Assembly: GCA_021161465.1 (NCBI GenBank)
Contig: JAGHAM010000039.1
Coordinates: forward strand, 1 to 30,835
DNA: 30,835 nucleotides
Source: Candidatus Iainarchaeum sp.
GTDB taxonomy: Archaea > B1Sed10-29 > WALL01 > JAGHAM01
Direction of reading: 5' to 3'
This document shows positions 15,518 to 23,451 of the stretch, in pieces. The notes under the pieces are model-generated. The model was not told the DNA's origin, ran no database searches, and was given only the letters and a program-made list of their open reading frames with translations. Position numbers and translations under genes: made by a program. Numbering within the stretch: the stretch's first letter is position 1; every line of letters begins with the position of its first letter.

Positions 15518-15940
15518 ATGGACTACGAATTCTTTGAGCATAAAGCAGACCAAGGGATACGCGGCTTTGGAAATACAATGGAAGAAGCCTTTGAGAATGG
15601 AGCGATAGCTTTGTTTGAGATAATGTGTGACACAAGCAAAGTGGAGCCAAAGAAGAGGGTTGCAATACATGTTTCAGCAGCCAGCCTGGAAACGCTCTTC
15701 GTAGAGTGGCTTAATGCGTTGCTTGCGGAAAGTGATGTCGAGGGTATGTTGTTCTCGAGATTCAAGGTGGAAATAAAAAAAGAGGGGGATAAATACACCC
15801 TGACTGGTTCAGCGGCTGGAGAGGAACTGGATGGAGATAAACATTACGTCAAAACAGAAGCAAAAGCAGCCACCTATTCCGGTCTAAAGTCAGGAGAAAA
15901 AGATGGGAAAAAGTTTTTTCAATGTGTGATTGATGTTTAG
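15518..15940 (+). CDS. Archease
   Basis: Archease is a small protein that activates the RNA ligase RtcB by promoting its guanylylation. The 140-residue sequence has the family's N-terminal pattern (FFEHKADQGIRGFG), the middle SLETLFVEWLNALL, and the acidic C terminus ending FFQCVIDV, where conserved acidic residues bind divalent metal. It is upstream of rtcB by 11 nt, and an AGGAGGT ribosome site for rtcB begins within its stop region, so the two are clearly an operon. A TATA-like CTTTAATA (about 15485-15492) lies about 30 nt before the start codon. Confidence 0.95.
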   Translation: MDYEFFEHKADQGIRGFGNTMEEAFENGAIALFEIMCDTSKVEPKKRVAIHVSAASLETLFVEWLNALLAESDVEGMLFSRFKVEIKKEGDKYTLTGSAAGEELDGDKHYVKTEAKAATYSGLKSGEKDGKKFFQCVIDV

Positions 15941-15951
15941 GAGGTTTTTAC

Positions 15952-17382
15952 ATGAAGTTTGTAGAGAAAGAAAAATTCGTCTGGGAAGTGCCAAAAGAGG
16001 GGGATATGCTTGTTCCGGCTAGAGTTTACGCTGATGAAACAATAGCGAACCATCTGAAAGCCGAGCTGACAGGTGAGTGGAGCGCGCTCAGGCAGCTGGT
16101 CAATGTAGCTTCGCTGCCGGGAATCCAAAAAGCAGCGATAGCCATGAGTGATGTCCATCCAGGCTATGGCTTTCCTATAGGTGGAGTTGCTGCATTTGAT
16201 GTGGATGATGGAGTAATAACCATGGCTGGAATCGGTTTTGATGTTAACTGTGGTGTTAGGACCATAAGGACACCACTCAAAAAAGAAGATGTTGAGAAAA
16301 AGAAGGAGGAGCTTGCTCAAAAGCTATTTGAGCATATACCTGCAGGGCTTGGCTCTACGGGAAAGCTCAAGCTTGATGAAAATCAGATAGATGAAGTTTT
16401 GATTAAGGGTTCGGAGTATGTGATAGAGCAGGGATACGGCCTTCCTGAAGACCTTGAATACACAGAGGAGAAGGGACGGATAAAGGGGGCAGATCCCTCA
16501 AATGTGTCCCACAAGGCAAAGAAAAGGCAGTATAAACAGGTTGGTACTCTCGGCTCTGGAAATCATTACCTTGAAGTGCAATATGTTGAGGAAGTCTTCG
16601 ATGAAAAGGCTGCGAAAGTTTACGGCCTGGAGGAAGGACAAGTAGTTGTTTCCCTGCACTGTGGCTCGAGAGCGCTTGGTCACCAGGTTGGCACTGATTA
16701 CCTGCAGGTCTTGGAAGAAGCCAGCAAGAAGTATGGGATACCTGTAAAGGAGAGAGAACTTGTGAGCGCGCCTTTCCAGTCTCCCGAGGGGCAGAAGTAT
16801 TTTTCAGCAGTGAATGCTGCAATCAACTGTGCATTCGCGAACAGGCAGGTCTTAAATCATCTTGCACGTGAGTCTTTCAACGATGTTTTCGGCCTTGCCC
16901 ATGAAGAGATGCCTTTGCTTTATGATATCGCACACAATACCTGCAAGCTGGAGGAACATGAGGGGAAAAAACTCATAGTGCACAGGAAGGGTTCAACCAG
17001 GGCGTTCGGGCCTGGGAGGAAGGAGATACCCAAAGCTTACCGCAGCATAGGGCAGCCTGTGCTTATTGGTGGAACTATGGGCACACATTCCTATATACTG
17101 CATGGCACAGAGTTTGGTATGAAAGAGGCATTTGGAAGTGCGTGCCATGGAGCAGGCAGGAGGATGTCAAGGGCTAAGGCCAAGAGAGAGTGGTGGGGCG
17201 AGAGCATACAGAAGAAACTCCTGAGTCAGGGTATAGTGGTGAAGGGTCATTCACGGGCAGGACTTGCTGAGGAGGCACCCGGTGCGTACAAGGATGTGGA
17301 TAGGGTTGTGAACATAATGCATGATGTCGGCCTTGCCAGGAAAGTAGTTAAACTGAAGCCAATGGTTTGCATCAAAGGGTGA
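15952..17382 (+). CDS. rtcB: RNA-splicing ligase RtcB
   Basis: RtcB joins 2',3'-cyclic phosphate (or 3'-phosphate) and 5'-OH RNA ends, using GTP and Mn2+, and seals archaeal tRNA exons. The 476-residue sequence shows the metal-binding DVNCGVR (Asp97, Cys100), SGNHYLE (202-208), HCGSR (236-240) and the guanylylated His399 in CHGAGR (398-403). It ends in the family's VVKLKPMVCIKG. Length matches intein-free archaeal RtcB, and there is no intein. The Shine-Dalgarno site AGGAGGT at 15939-15945 is six bases from the ATG. Coupling with archease upstream makes this the tRNA-ligation unit. Confidence 0.97.
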   Translation: MKFVEKEKFVWEVPKEGDMLVPARVYADETIANHLKAELTGEWSALRQLVNVASLPGIQKAAIAMSDVHPGYGFPIGGVAAFDVDDGVITMAGIGFDVNCGVRTIRTPLKKEDVEKKKEELAQKLFEHIPAGLGSTGKLKLDENQIDEVLIKGSEYVIEQGYGLPEDLEYTEEKGRIKGADPSNVSHKAKKRQYKQVGTLGSGNHYLEVQYVEEVFDEKAAKVYGLEEGQVVVSLHCGSRALGHQVGTDYLQVLEEASKKYGIPVKERELVSAPFQSPEGQKYFSAVNAAINCAFANRQVLNHLARESFNDVFGLAHEEMPLLYDIAHNTCKLEEHEGKKLIVHRKGSTRAFGPGRKEIPKAYRSIGQPVLIGGTMGTHSYILHGTEFGMKEAFGSACHGAGRRMSRAKAKREWWGESIQKKLLSQGIVVKGHSRAGLAEEAPGAYKDVDRVVNIMHDVGLARKVVKLKPMVCIKG

Positions 17383-17390
17383 TACTCTTT

Positions 17391-17406
17391 GGTGCCTGTT
17401 GGCACC
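17391..17406. other. Perfect 6-bp inverted repeat after rtcB
   Basis: GGTGCC and GGCACC (loop TGTT) form a hairpin 8 nt after the rtcB stop. No T run follows; instead a TATA-like CTTAAAC begins at 17408. It may be a weak terminator, an mRNA end-protecting hairpin or an operator. Confidence 0.35.
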
Positions 17407-17434
17407 CCTTAAACACGTTGTGCACTAGCATAGT

Positions 17435-17818
17435 ATGCAAAACTTTATTAATGGGATTTTGATAACCATAATTGGTGATTTCTTGCTGGACGCATTAACT
17501 GTAATAGGTTTTGTATTGTTTGCAGCTTCAAGCGGGTCAGGAGCTGCGGGTGACATACTATCATTGCTATTCGCACTTCCATTCTTGTTGTTTGGGACAT
17601 TTTTTGTTGGTGGCTTGGTGATTTGGGCTTTTGTCATGTTGATGGTTTTAGCTAGCATTGTCCTTATAGTTTTGGCTGTAATTGACTGCGCGAAACGCGA
17701 AACATTTCATTCAATTAAAGGTGAAAACGCGAAGATAATATGGATATTGATAATCCTCATCGGTGGTATCTTTGGAGTTATTGCCTATTACTTTGCTGAG
17801 AAAAAAAGGATAAGTTAG
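17435..17818 (+). CDS. Small membrane protein with PLDc_N-like C-terminal module
   Basis: The 127-residue protein is almost entirely hydrophobic, with three or four membrane segments. Residues about 75-123 (VLIVLAVIDCAKRE, a polar loop, then IIWILIILIGGIFGVIAYYFAEKK) match the pattern of the PLDc_N (phospholipase D N-terminal) membrane module: a short hairpin with an Asp, a charged loop, Trp, Gly and Tyr. The phospholipase catalytic domain is absent, as is usual for such small proteins. The next gene codes for a protein with the same module. A TATA-like box (17408-17414) suggests this gene begins a unit. Function unknown. Confidence 0.65.
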   Translation: MQNFINGILITIIGDFLLDALTVIGFVLFAASSGSGAAGDILSLLFALPFLLFGTFFVGGLVIWAFVMLMVLASIVLIVLAVIDCAKRETFHSIKGENAKIIWILIILIGGIFGVIAYYFAEKKRIS

Positions 17819-17855
17819 AGGTTCCCGTTGAACGACAATAGCAGGTTTGTTTCAC

Positions 17856-18197
17856 ATGATAAACTTTGTTCCCTTGGCGGCTATAGAATCCAGTTCGGCT
17901 TCATCTGTTGGCACGGCTGCGACTCTAATATTTCTGGCTTTCTTTCTGGTGATAGCTATCTTCTGGTTGGCTACTATGTTATTTTGGGTCTGGACTATCA
18001 TCGATTGCATTAAGCGCAATGAGTTCAAGCTGGGTGGGCAATCCAAAGCGATTTGGCTGGTGGTTCTGATAGTTTTTGGTGTCCTAGCATCTATAGCTTA
18101 CTATCTCATTGAGATGAGAGATAACAGTTGGTATCCCAATAGGCCTAACTTACCCAGTAACGGAGGTCAGATAGGGCAAAAGCCACTAAGGCCATAA
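17856..18197 (+). CDS. Small membrane protein with PLDc_N-like module, paralogue of the preceding gene
   Basis: The 113-residue protein has one membrane segment at about 20-50 that runs into WTIIDCIKRNEFKLGG, then AIWLVVLIVFGVLASIAYYLIE, and ends in a Pro/Asn/Gly-rich cytosolic tail. The IIDC-x-KR ... IW ... G ... IAYY order is the same as in the protein at 17435, so the two arose by duplication. ATG 17856 was chosen; a TTG at 17847 would add three residues. An AGGT at 17843-17846 is the only candidate ribosome site. Function unknown; PLDc_N-only proteins are common and uncharacterised. Confidence 0.62.
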   Translation: MINFVPLAAIESSSASSVGTAATLIFLAFFLVIAIFWLATMLFWVWTIIDCIKRNEFKLGGQSKAIWLVVLIVFGVLASIAYYLIEMRDNSWYPNRPNLPSNGGQIGQKPLRP

Positions 18198-18210
18198 GCC
18201 TCCCAAAGCT

Positions 18211-18218
18211 ATTTATTT
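18211..18218 (+). promoter_or_regulatory. TATA-like box of the sppA gene
   Basis: ATTTATTT is centred about 27 nt before ATG 18242, consistent with leaderless transcription of the SppA gene. Confidence 0.45.
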
Positions 18219-18241
18219 GAAGAAGGATTAACAATACCATC

Positions 18242-19153
18242 ATGAGAGTTGGAAAACACTTGGTTTCATTGTTTTTGTTGGCACTACTACTCCTGACACT
18301 ATTGTTTGTGATACTGTTTTTCTCCAATATGGGAGCCGTGATGGAAGGAGGTTATGTTGGGGTTGTCCCCGTTAAGGGGGAGCTTGTCACTGATACCACA
18401 GATTCGTTCTTTGGTCAGACCATGGGAGTTAGGGAAACAATCAGGGAGCTTAAAAATGCAGATGATGACCCTTCGGTTAGTGTTATCTTGCTTGATATAA
18501 ACTCTGGTGGTGGCTCGGTGGTTGCAAGCAAAGAGCTTATGCGCGCGGTAAGGGAAGCTAAAAAACCAGTGGTTGCTTACATAGGCGATGTTGGTGCTTC
18601 GGGGGCTTACTATGTTGCTTCAGCTGCTGATTCTATAGTTGCTGATGAGGATTCAGTAACTGGCAGCATCGGCGTTGTGGCTATGTTGCCAAATTATGCC
18701 TCTCTTTTCAAGAAGATAGGGGTGAACATGACGATACTGAAGGAGGGCAAGAACAAGGTTATGGGGAATCCCTATGAGAATCTCACTTCTGAGCAGAGGG
18801 AAATCTTTCAAACAATAATACAGGATGCTTACAAGAGCTTTAAGGAGAACGTTATTGAAAACAGAAATGGCAAGATATCCACTGACACTTTTGACAGCAT
18901 AGCAGACGGCAGAATTTTGAATGGCAGGCAGGCCCTTGAATATGGGCTGATAGATGCAGTAGGCTCGCGTGAACTTGCCCTTGAGAAAGCAGCAGAGCTT
19001 GGGGGTATCACAGGCGAGCCAAAGGAAAAGGTATTCGCCCCGTCACATAGTATATTGAGTGGGCTATTTGGTGATATCGGATATTCTGTTGGGAAGGGGT
19101 TCATTGATGGCCTTCAGGAAAACACTCCAAAATTGAGCGCTAAGGTGATTTGA
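18242..19153 (+). CDS. sppA: Signal peptide peptidase SppA (S49 family serine protease)
   Basis: SppA is a membrane-anchored serine protease that degrades leftover signal peptides and some membrane proteins. One N-terminal anchor (residues 8-30) precedes the protease domain. Landmarks are LLDINSGGGSV (83-93), the nucleophile Ser120 in VGASGAYYVA, and GSIGVV. Lys172 lies exactly 52 residues after the Ser, the spacing of the Ser-Lys dyad in characterised short SppA enzymes. The 303-residue length matches archaeal and Bacillus SppA (one catalytic domain) rather than the double-length E. coli enzyme. The domain probably faces outward. The stop overlaps the region where the next gene may start. 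Confidence 0.93.
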   Translation: MRVGKHLVSLFLLALLLLTLLFVILFFSNMGAVMEGGYVGVVPVKGELVTDTTDSFFGQTMGVRETIRELKNADDDPSVSVILLDINSGGGSVVASKELMRAVREAKKPVVAYIGDVGASGAYYVASAADSIVADEDSVTGSIGVVAMLPNYASLFKKIGVNMTILKEGKNKVMGNPYENLTSEQREIFQTIIQDAYKSFKENVIENRNGKISTDTFDSIADGRILNGRQALEYGLIDAVGSRELALEKAAELGGITGEPKEKVFAPSHSILSGLFGDIGYSVGKGFIDGLQENTPKLSAKVI

Positions 19154-19178
19154 GCTGGAGTCGGAAAAGAAAAAGAGT

Positions 19179-19400
19179 GTGTTAAAAGCGTTCTTGTTAG
19201 GTTTTGTCATATCCTCAGTGATAATCGTTGCATTCCTTTTGTTTGCAAACAGCTTTGGCCTGGACTTTCGCATGGGTTTTCCGCTATGGCTCATTGAGAG
19301 GAGAGACAGCTTGACTGGTTTTGTAGTTTATATATCATGGTTTATCCCTTTCATAGTTGGGCTTGTCTTTGCTTTTTTTGATTTCTTATCGATGCTTTAG
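19179..19400 (+). CDS. Small two-to-three-segment membrane protein
   Basis: The 73-residue product has a hydrophobic segment at residues 3-24 and a second hydrophobic region at 47-70, joined by a loop with IERRDS. It resembles no family I recognise. The start is uncertain. GTG 19179 is the only standard start in frame, but it has no good ribosome site. The frame is open back to 19149, where a strong site (AAGGTGAT, 19142-19149) stands five bases before an in-frame CTG at 19155. That longer form would begin with a Lys-rich segment before the first helix. It lies directly downstream of sppA and may act with it. Confidence 0.5.
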   Translation: MLKAFLLGFVISSVIIVAFLLFANSFGLDFRMGFPLWLIERRDSLTGFVVYISWFIPFIVGLVFAFFDFLSML

Positions 19401-19401
19401 T

Positions 19402-19409
19402 CTTTTATG
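19402..19409 (+). promoter_or_regulatory. TATA-like box of the primase-ribosomal operon
   Basis: CTTTTATG is centred 26-27 nt before the priL ATG at 19432 with no ribosome site between, pointing to leaderless transcription of the long operon that follows. Confidence 0.5.
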
Positions 19410-19431
19410 CCACTATTTTCATAATTTAATC

Positions 19432-20415
19432 ATGGCTACCCACGATGAGCTTGTAGAAGCGGTTAAGTTTCCATTCACAGCTAGAGCCAAGGAGATAGCC
19501 GAAGAGGCTGGCTTCAGTTTTGACAACCCAAACGAGGTTGTTCTTGAAACAGCAAAGATGAGGGTGTTAAGCGCGGTGAAGCCAAGTGTGCGCTTTCGCC
19601 TTGGGGAAAGCGTTTCCGAAACTGGGCTGGTGGTAGAGCTTTTGTCATTTCCTGTAGCTAAAATCTTTGTTTCATTGGCCCACGACTATACCCTAAGCAA
19701 GAAATTTGCCCAGTCTGAAAGTGATAGGCTTAGAAGGAATCTCCAGCTGAGCGGAGACCCAAGTCTTTACAAGAAACTCGCAGCTGAGATAGGGATAAAG
19801 CTGGTCAATGGCAAAGTTAGGTTCACAGATTATCTGAGGGCATTACCCAACAAAAAGTTGGTCAATACAGATATGGATGGGGGGTTTATCCCTGTGGATG
19901 ACGCGCTCTTGGTGGAATTAATCGCTAATACCTTTAAAAGCAGAATATTGTCAGAGCATTCAAAACCCACCAAGCTGCCAAAGATATTCCAGATATACAC
20001 TAAAGAGATAAAGGATGAAATCAATGTGGTTTCATATGAGCAGGATTTTGGCTCCCTTAATGTTGATGCATTTCCGCCATGCATCAAGGCGCTAATCGCT
20101 GAGGCAAGGTCAGGGAAAGATATGCCACATCAAAATCGTTTTGTTTTATCCACTTTTTTGGTCAATGTGGGAATGCCTACGGAGCAAATAGTAAAAGTCT
20201 TCTCAGCTACACCAAATTTCAACCAGAAGAAGACAAGGTATTATGTTGAGTACTCTGCAGGGAAGAAGGGCTCCAACGTTAAATATACCCCACCGTCATG
20301 CAAAAAAATGCAGTACTACGGGTTGTGCAGGAACAAGGATTCCCTGTGCCAGAGGGTGGGCCACCCATTAAGTTATTACGCTATGAAGAAAAAATCCTCA
20401 GGGGGAGTTAGGTGA
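19432..20415 (+). CDS. priL: DNA primase large subunit PriL
   Basis: PriL is the regulatory, iron-sulfur subunit of the archaeal/eukaryotic DNA primase; it helps start RNA/DNA primers with PriS. The 327-residue sequence is mainly helical, and its C-terminal domain carries the four Cys expected for the [4Fe-4S] cluster: Cys217 (PPCIKAL), Cys290 (PSCKKMQ), Cys299 (YGLC) and Cys306 (SLCQ), followed by GHPLSYY, a conserved end of the domain. The true start is ATG 19432 (MATHDELVEAV), as the earlier in-frame region overlaps the previous gene and encodes a sequence unlike PriL. It overlaps priS by 4 nt (GTGA), so the subunits are coupled in translation. Confidence 0.95.
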   Translation: MATHDELVEAVKFPFTARAKEIAEEAGFSFDNPNEVVLETAKMRVLSAVKPSVRFRLGESVSETGLVVELLSFPVAKIFVSLAHDYTLSKKFAQSESDRLRRNLQLSGDPSLYKKLAAEIGIKLVNGKVRFTDYLRALPNKKLVNTDMDGGFIPVDDALLVELIANTFKSRILSEHSKPTKLPKIFQIYTKEIKDEINVVSYEQDFGSLNVDAFPPCIKALIAEARSGKDMPHQNRFVLSTFLVNVGMPTEQIVKVFSATPNFNQKKTRYYVEYSAGKKGSNVKYTPPSCKKMQYYGLCRNKDSLCQRVGHPLSYYAMKKKSSGGVR

Positions 20416-21524
20416 ACCAAGATTTTATTTACCGGAAGTTCAGGGACTACTATTCTAGAGTTGAGGTAAAGGCCCCATCGCAGATAGAGCAGAGGGAATT
20501 CGGTGTTGGAAAGGATAAGAAGATAGATTCCAGGCACCTAATGTTTAAGTCACAGGATAAGCTTAACTTTTATTTGCGCTCTGCGGTCCCGTTTTACATA
20601 TCCTATTCTGCTGCTTATTATGAGTTTCCAGATGCGAGGCCAATGCCAAACAAGCACTGGCTTGGTTCTGATTTAGTCTTTGACTTAGACACTACTGATT
20701 TGGACCTTAGCTGCGACCACCCCCATGATATGGTTTGCAAGAAGTGCATGCGCCAGATAACTATAGAGTGCTCTAGGCTGGTAAATCAGTTCTTGAGGAA
20801 GGATTTTGGCTTCAAAAAGGATAAGATGCGAGTAGTCTTCTCAGGAAATAGGGGTTTTCACGTGCACGTGTTTGACGATGAAGTTTTTGACCTATCTCAG
20901 GAGGCAAGGAGAGAGATAGTCGATTATATAACCGCAGAGGGTCTAAAGGTTACCCGAAGGGGCGAGGGCAAGCAGGTGCTTGGTCCGAAAGTTGGTTCTT
21001 CAGGCTGGGGTGGGCGCATCGCCCTTGTGTTGCAGGATTCAATAGAAAACTCTGCAAATGCAAAGGAATTTGTCAGGAAGACAGGTATCGGTATGAGTAG
21101 AACCATTAGTAAAATATTTAAGAATAAGCAAAATAGTCTGGAAGCATTGAGCACTGGAGTATGGAGCAAAGCACAACTCACAGAGGAAAACTGGGATGGA
21201 CTCGTGCTTGAGGTTGCCAGGAAGTTGCGTGTTAACCTTGACAGAAATGTAACAGCAGATATGGCCAGGCTGATGCGGCTTCCTGGTTCTTTACATGGGG
21301 GGACAGGATTGGTTGCGTGTGAAATAAAGGATGTGCGATCTTTCGACGCGTTCTCTGACCCAGTGGTATTTGGCGACGAGACTGTTGCAACAATTGGAAA
21401 GAAGGATATGCAGTTCACGCTTAAGGGAAAAGATTTTGAGATAGAGAAGGAGCATAAAATTAACCTACCGGAATATGCCGCGGTTTATGCTGCCTGTAAG
21501 GATTTGGTGAATATAATTGAGTGA
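20412..21524 (+). CDS. priS: DNA primase catalytic subunit PriS
   Basis: PriS makes the primer. The 370-residue protein shows the catalytic Asp91 and Asp93 in LVFDLDTTD, a zinc-binding segment CDHPHDMVCKKC soon after, and the motif SGNRGFHVHVFD (144-155), which binds nucleotide and the template. Further on, MARLMRLPGSLHGGTGL matches the conserved RxPGSLHGxTGL region with its catalytic-site residues. GTG 20412 is the start and overlaps priL. The gene ends 8 nt into the GINS gene, placing primase and helicase-associated functions in one operon, as is common in archaea. Confidence 0.96.
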   Translation: MNQDFIYRKFRDYYSRVEVKAPSQIEQREFGVGKDKKIDSRHLMFKSQDKLNFYLRSAVPFYISYSAAYYEFPDARPMPNKHWLGSDLVFDLDTTDLDLSCDHPHDMVCKKCMRQITIECSRLVNQFLRKDFGFKKDKMRVVFSGNRGFHVHVFDDEVFDLSQEARREIVDYITAEGLKVTRRGEGKQVLGPKVGSSGWGGRIALVLQDSIENSANAKEFVRKTGIGMSRTISKIFKNKQNSLEALSTGVWSKAQLTEENWDGLVLEVARKLRVNLDRNVTADMARLMRLPGSLHGGTGLVACEIKDVRSFDAFSDPVVFGDETVATIGKKDMQFTLKGKDFEIEKEHKINLPEYAAVYAACKDLVNIIE

Positions 21525-22077
21525 CTTTGGGTTTGAAGAGTTAAGGAGCCTCCACAGGAGAGAGAAGGAGGAAAATAACATATCTGAGTTAGGCAACAAT
21601 TTCTACAAGAGGCTAGCCCTCCTTATAAAGAATACTAAGGAGAGTTATGAGGGAAGTCCCGATGCAAATAAGCTAAGGCAGCTTGAAAACATAAAAAAGC
21701 TAGCTGAGGACTTGTTCACGCTGAGGGAGCAAAAAATGGTTTTAAAGGCCCTGCGCTCCATTCGAACGGGCAAGAAGGAGGAGCACCTAACACCAGAGGA
21801 AGAGAAAGTGTTCAACACCATGGTTGATGCCTTGATGAAAAATCGCTCGTTTTTCAAAAGTATTCTTGGTGGTGTTTATCCAGAGGAGGAAATTCCGAAA
21901 ACTATTTTAAATAAAGAGGAACATAAAATAGTCCTCATTAGGATAGTCAAGGAAGTTCCTCGTTTCGTAGGGGCAGACTCTAAGGAGTATGGTCCATTTG
22001 GCAAGAATGACATGGTCAAATTGCCCGAAGCAGAGGCAAATATTCTAGTTAAACGAAACTTAGCAGAGGTTGTGTGA
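21517..22077 (+). CDS. Archaeal GINS subunit (Gins51/Gins15 type)
   Basis: GINS joins Cdc45/RecJ-like proteins and MCM in the replicative helicase. The 186-residue protein has a helical A domain (residues about 1-125, with LRQLENIKKLAEDLFTLREQK) and then a small beta B domain (IVLIRIVKEVPRFVGADSKEYGPFGKNDMVKLPEAEA). The A-then-B order is that of Sld5/Psf1, hence Gins51 rather than Gins23. TTG 21517 is the start, with GGTGA at 21506-21510; the frame overlaps priS by 8 nt. No Gins23 is seen in this window, so the complex may be a Gins51 homotetramer or the partner may be elsewhere. Confidence 0.88.
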   Translation: MSDFGFEELRSLHRREKEENNISELGNNFYKRLALLIKNTKESYEGSPDANKLRQLENIKKLAEDLFTLREQKMVLKALRSIRTGKKEEHLTPEEEKVFNTMVDALMKNRSFFKSILGGVYPEEEIPKTILNKEEHKIVLIRIVKEVPRFVGADSKEYGPFGKNDMVKLPEAEANILVKRNLAEVV

Positions 22078-22080
22078 GAC

Positions 22081-22368
22081 ATGAAAATTCCTGAGAAGAT
22101 AAGAACGTATTGCCCTTACTGCAGAAAGCATACAGTGCATAAGGTAAAAGTGTACAAAAAAGGTAAGACCAGGTCTACTGCTGCTGGTCAGATGAGGCAC
22201 GAGCTGAAGACAAAGGGTTACACCAGCAAAATAGCGGGTAAAGTTATGGTCTACAAGCAGGCAAAAAAGCCAACATTGCTTTTAACCTGTTCTGTTTGCG
22301 GCAAAAAACACTATAAAGTTGTTAACAGCAGGACTAAGAAGCCTATTGAGCTGGAGAAGGTGAGCTAA
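22081..22368 (+). CDS. rpl44e: 50S ribosomal protein L44e
   Basis: The 95-residue basic protein has the L44e zinc ribbon: YCPYC at residues 10-14 and CSVCGKKH at about 71-78, with the typical KVYKKGK and QTK/RHELKTKGYTSK-like central region (here QMRHELKTKGYTSK). L44e binds near the ribosomal E site. It lies 3 nt after the GINS gene and overlaps the S27e gene by one base (TAATG). The L44e-S27e-aIF2alpha-Nop10 order is a conserved archaeal cluster, which supports all four calls. Confidence 0.96.
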   Translation: MKIPEKIRTYCPYCRKHTVHKVKVYKKGKTRSTAAGQMRHELKTKGYTSKIAGKVMVYKQAKKPTLLLTCSVCGKKHYKVVNSRTKKPIELEKVS

Positions 22369-22541
22369 TGGGAAAAGATTCTCATTTCCTACTGGTGGTT
22401 TGCCCCGAATGCGGGAACAAACAAAGAGTCTTTGAGAGAAGCAGTACTGAAGTAAAATGCACTAAATGTAATGCCGTTCTGGTGAAACCTCGTGGCGGAA
22501 AAGCCGAGATAAAAGGGAAAATAGCCAAGGTGTTTGATTGA
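22368..22541 (+). CDS. rps27e: 30S ribosomal protein S27e
   Basis: This 57-residue protein begins MGKDSHFLLVVCPECGNKQR. It carries a C4 zinc finger: CPEC (residues 12-15) and CTKC (31-34), separated by VFERSSTEV. The rest (VLVKPRGGKAEIKGKI) matches archaeal S27e. It starts within the L44e stop codon and its stop overlaps the ATG of the aIF2alpha gene by one base, so the three are tightly coupled. Only the short length makes it easy to miss. Confidence 0.95.
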   Translation: MGKDSHFLLVVCPECGNKQRVFERSSTEVKCTKCNAVLVKPRGGKAEIKGKIAKVFD

Positions 22542-23296
22542 TGGAAGGATATCCCCGAGAAGGAGAGCTTGTGGTATGCAAGATTAGACGTATTGAGAGG
22601 TATGGGGTATTTGTTGATTTGATAGAGTACAACAAGGAAGGTTTTGTCCACATATCAAACATAACTTCAGGTTGGGTTAAGAACATAAGGAGCCACGTTA
22701 GCGAAGGCCAGCTGAGAGTGGGGTATGTTGTGAGGGTCGATAAGGCTAAAAACCTTATTGACATATCGTTTAGAAAGGTCAGGCCAAACCAGGAAAGAAG
22801 AAGGATGGAAGAGTGGAAGAAGGGCAAGCATGCAATGAAAGTAATAAACAAGGTAGCTGATGACCTTGGAGAAAGCTTTACTGATTCTATTGGAAAGGTG
22901 GTTCCTCCATTGGAGGAAGTTTATGGGGAATTGTATGCAGCTTTGGAGGCATGTAGTATAGATGGCCATAAGGCTTTGGAGGGCATCAAGATACCAGATA
23001 ACTGGAAGAAAGCGTTGGTTGAGGAAGCTAGAAGGAGCATCACACCACCATCAGTCCAGATAGATGGGAAGTTGACCATGCAGTTTTACTCACCTGATGG
23101 AGTTGAGAAGGTAAAGCAGGTTGCAAAGGAGATAGCCTCAAATGGTGTTTCAATAGGTTACGTTAGCGCTCCGCAGTACAGCATCAGTATAACAGCACGT
23201 GACTATCCTACAGCTGAGAAAATCCTGGGGAATGCAATGGAACAAGCAGAGAAACAGGTCAAGTCCCATGGGGGCTTATTTGAGTTTAAGAGGTAA
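22541..23296 (+). CDS. eif2a: Translation initiation factor aIF2 alpha subunit
   Basis: aIF2alpha helps aIF2gamma deliver initiator Met-tRNA. The 251-residue protein has an N-terminal S1 RNA-binding domain (residues about 8-80: PREGELVVCKIRRIERYGVFVDL, GFVHISNI), a central helical domain, and a C-terminal alpha/beta domain (about 165-250) that binds the gamma subunit. ATG 22541 shares its A with the S27e stop codon; an adjacent TTG at 22538 is less likely. The S1 fold and place after S27e make this call firm. No sign of truncation. Confidence 0.96.
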   Translation: MEGYPREGELVVCKIRRIERYGVFVDLIEYNKEGFVHISNITSGWVKNIRSHVSEGQLRVGYVVRVDKAKNLIDISFRKVRPNQERRRMEEWKKGKHAMKVINKVADDLGESFTDSIGKVVPPLEEVYGELYAALEACSIDGHKALEGIKIPDNWKKALVEEARRSITPPSVQIDGKLTMQFYSPDGVEKVKQVAKEIASNGVSIGYVSAPQYSISITARDYPTAEKILGNAMEQAEKQVKSHGGLFEFKR

Positions 23297-23304
23297 CTTT
23301 CTTG

Positions 23305-23451
23305 ATGAGATTGAGGTATTGTGAAGTTTGTGGCTCTTACACACTAAAAGAAGAGCATTGCGGGAAAAGAACACGTTCTGGCCACCCCCCCAAATTTTCT
23401 CCAGTTGACAAATATGGTGAGTATCGTAGAAAAGCAAAAGGGATGTTATGA
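23305..23451 (+). CDS. nop10: Ribosome biogenesis protein Nop10
   Basis: Nop10 is part of the H/ACA ribonucleoprotein that makes pseudouridine in rRNA with Cbf5, Gar1 and L7Ae. The 48-residue protein begins MRLRYCEVCGSYTLKEEHC, with the archaeal zinc ribbon (C6, C9, then C19), and continues GHPPKFSPVDKYGEYRRKAKG, the helix that packs on Cbf5. Fourth zinc ligand is possibly a His rather than Cys. The start follows aIF2alpha by 8 nt and the stop overlaps the start of the PAC2-family gene, matching the conserved archaeal order aIF2alpha-nop10-PAC2. Confidence 0.94.
   Translation: MRLRYCEVCGSYTLKEEHCGKRTRSGHPPKFSPVDKYGEYRRKAKGML

Noticed and set aside
15952-17382. Intein in RtcB
   Set aside because: Some archaeal RtcB genes carry inteins, but here the length is 476 residues and all motifs are contiguous.
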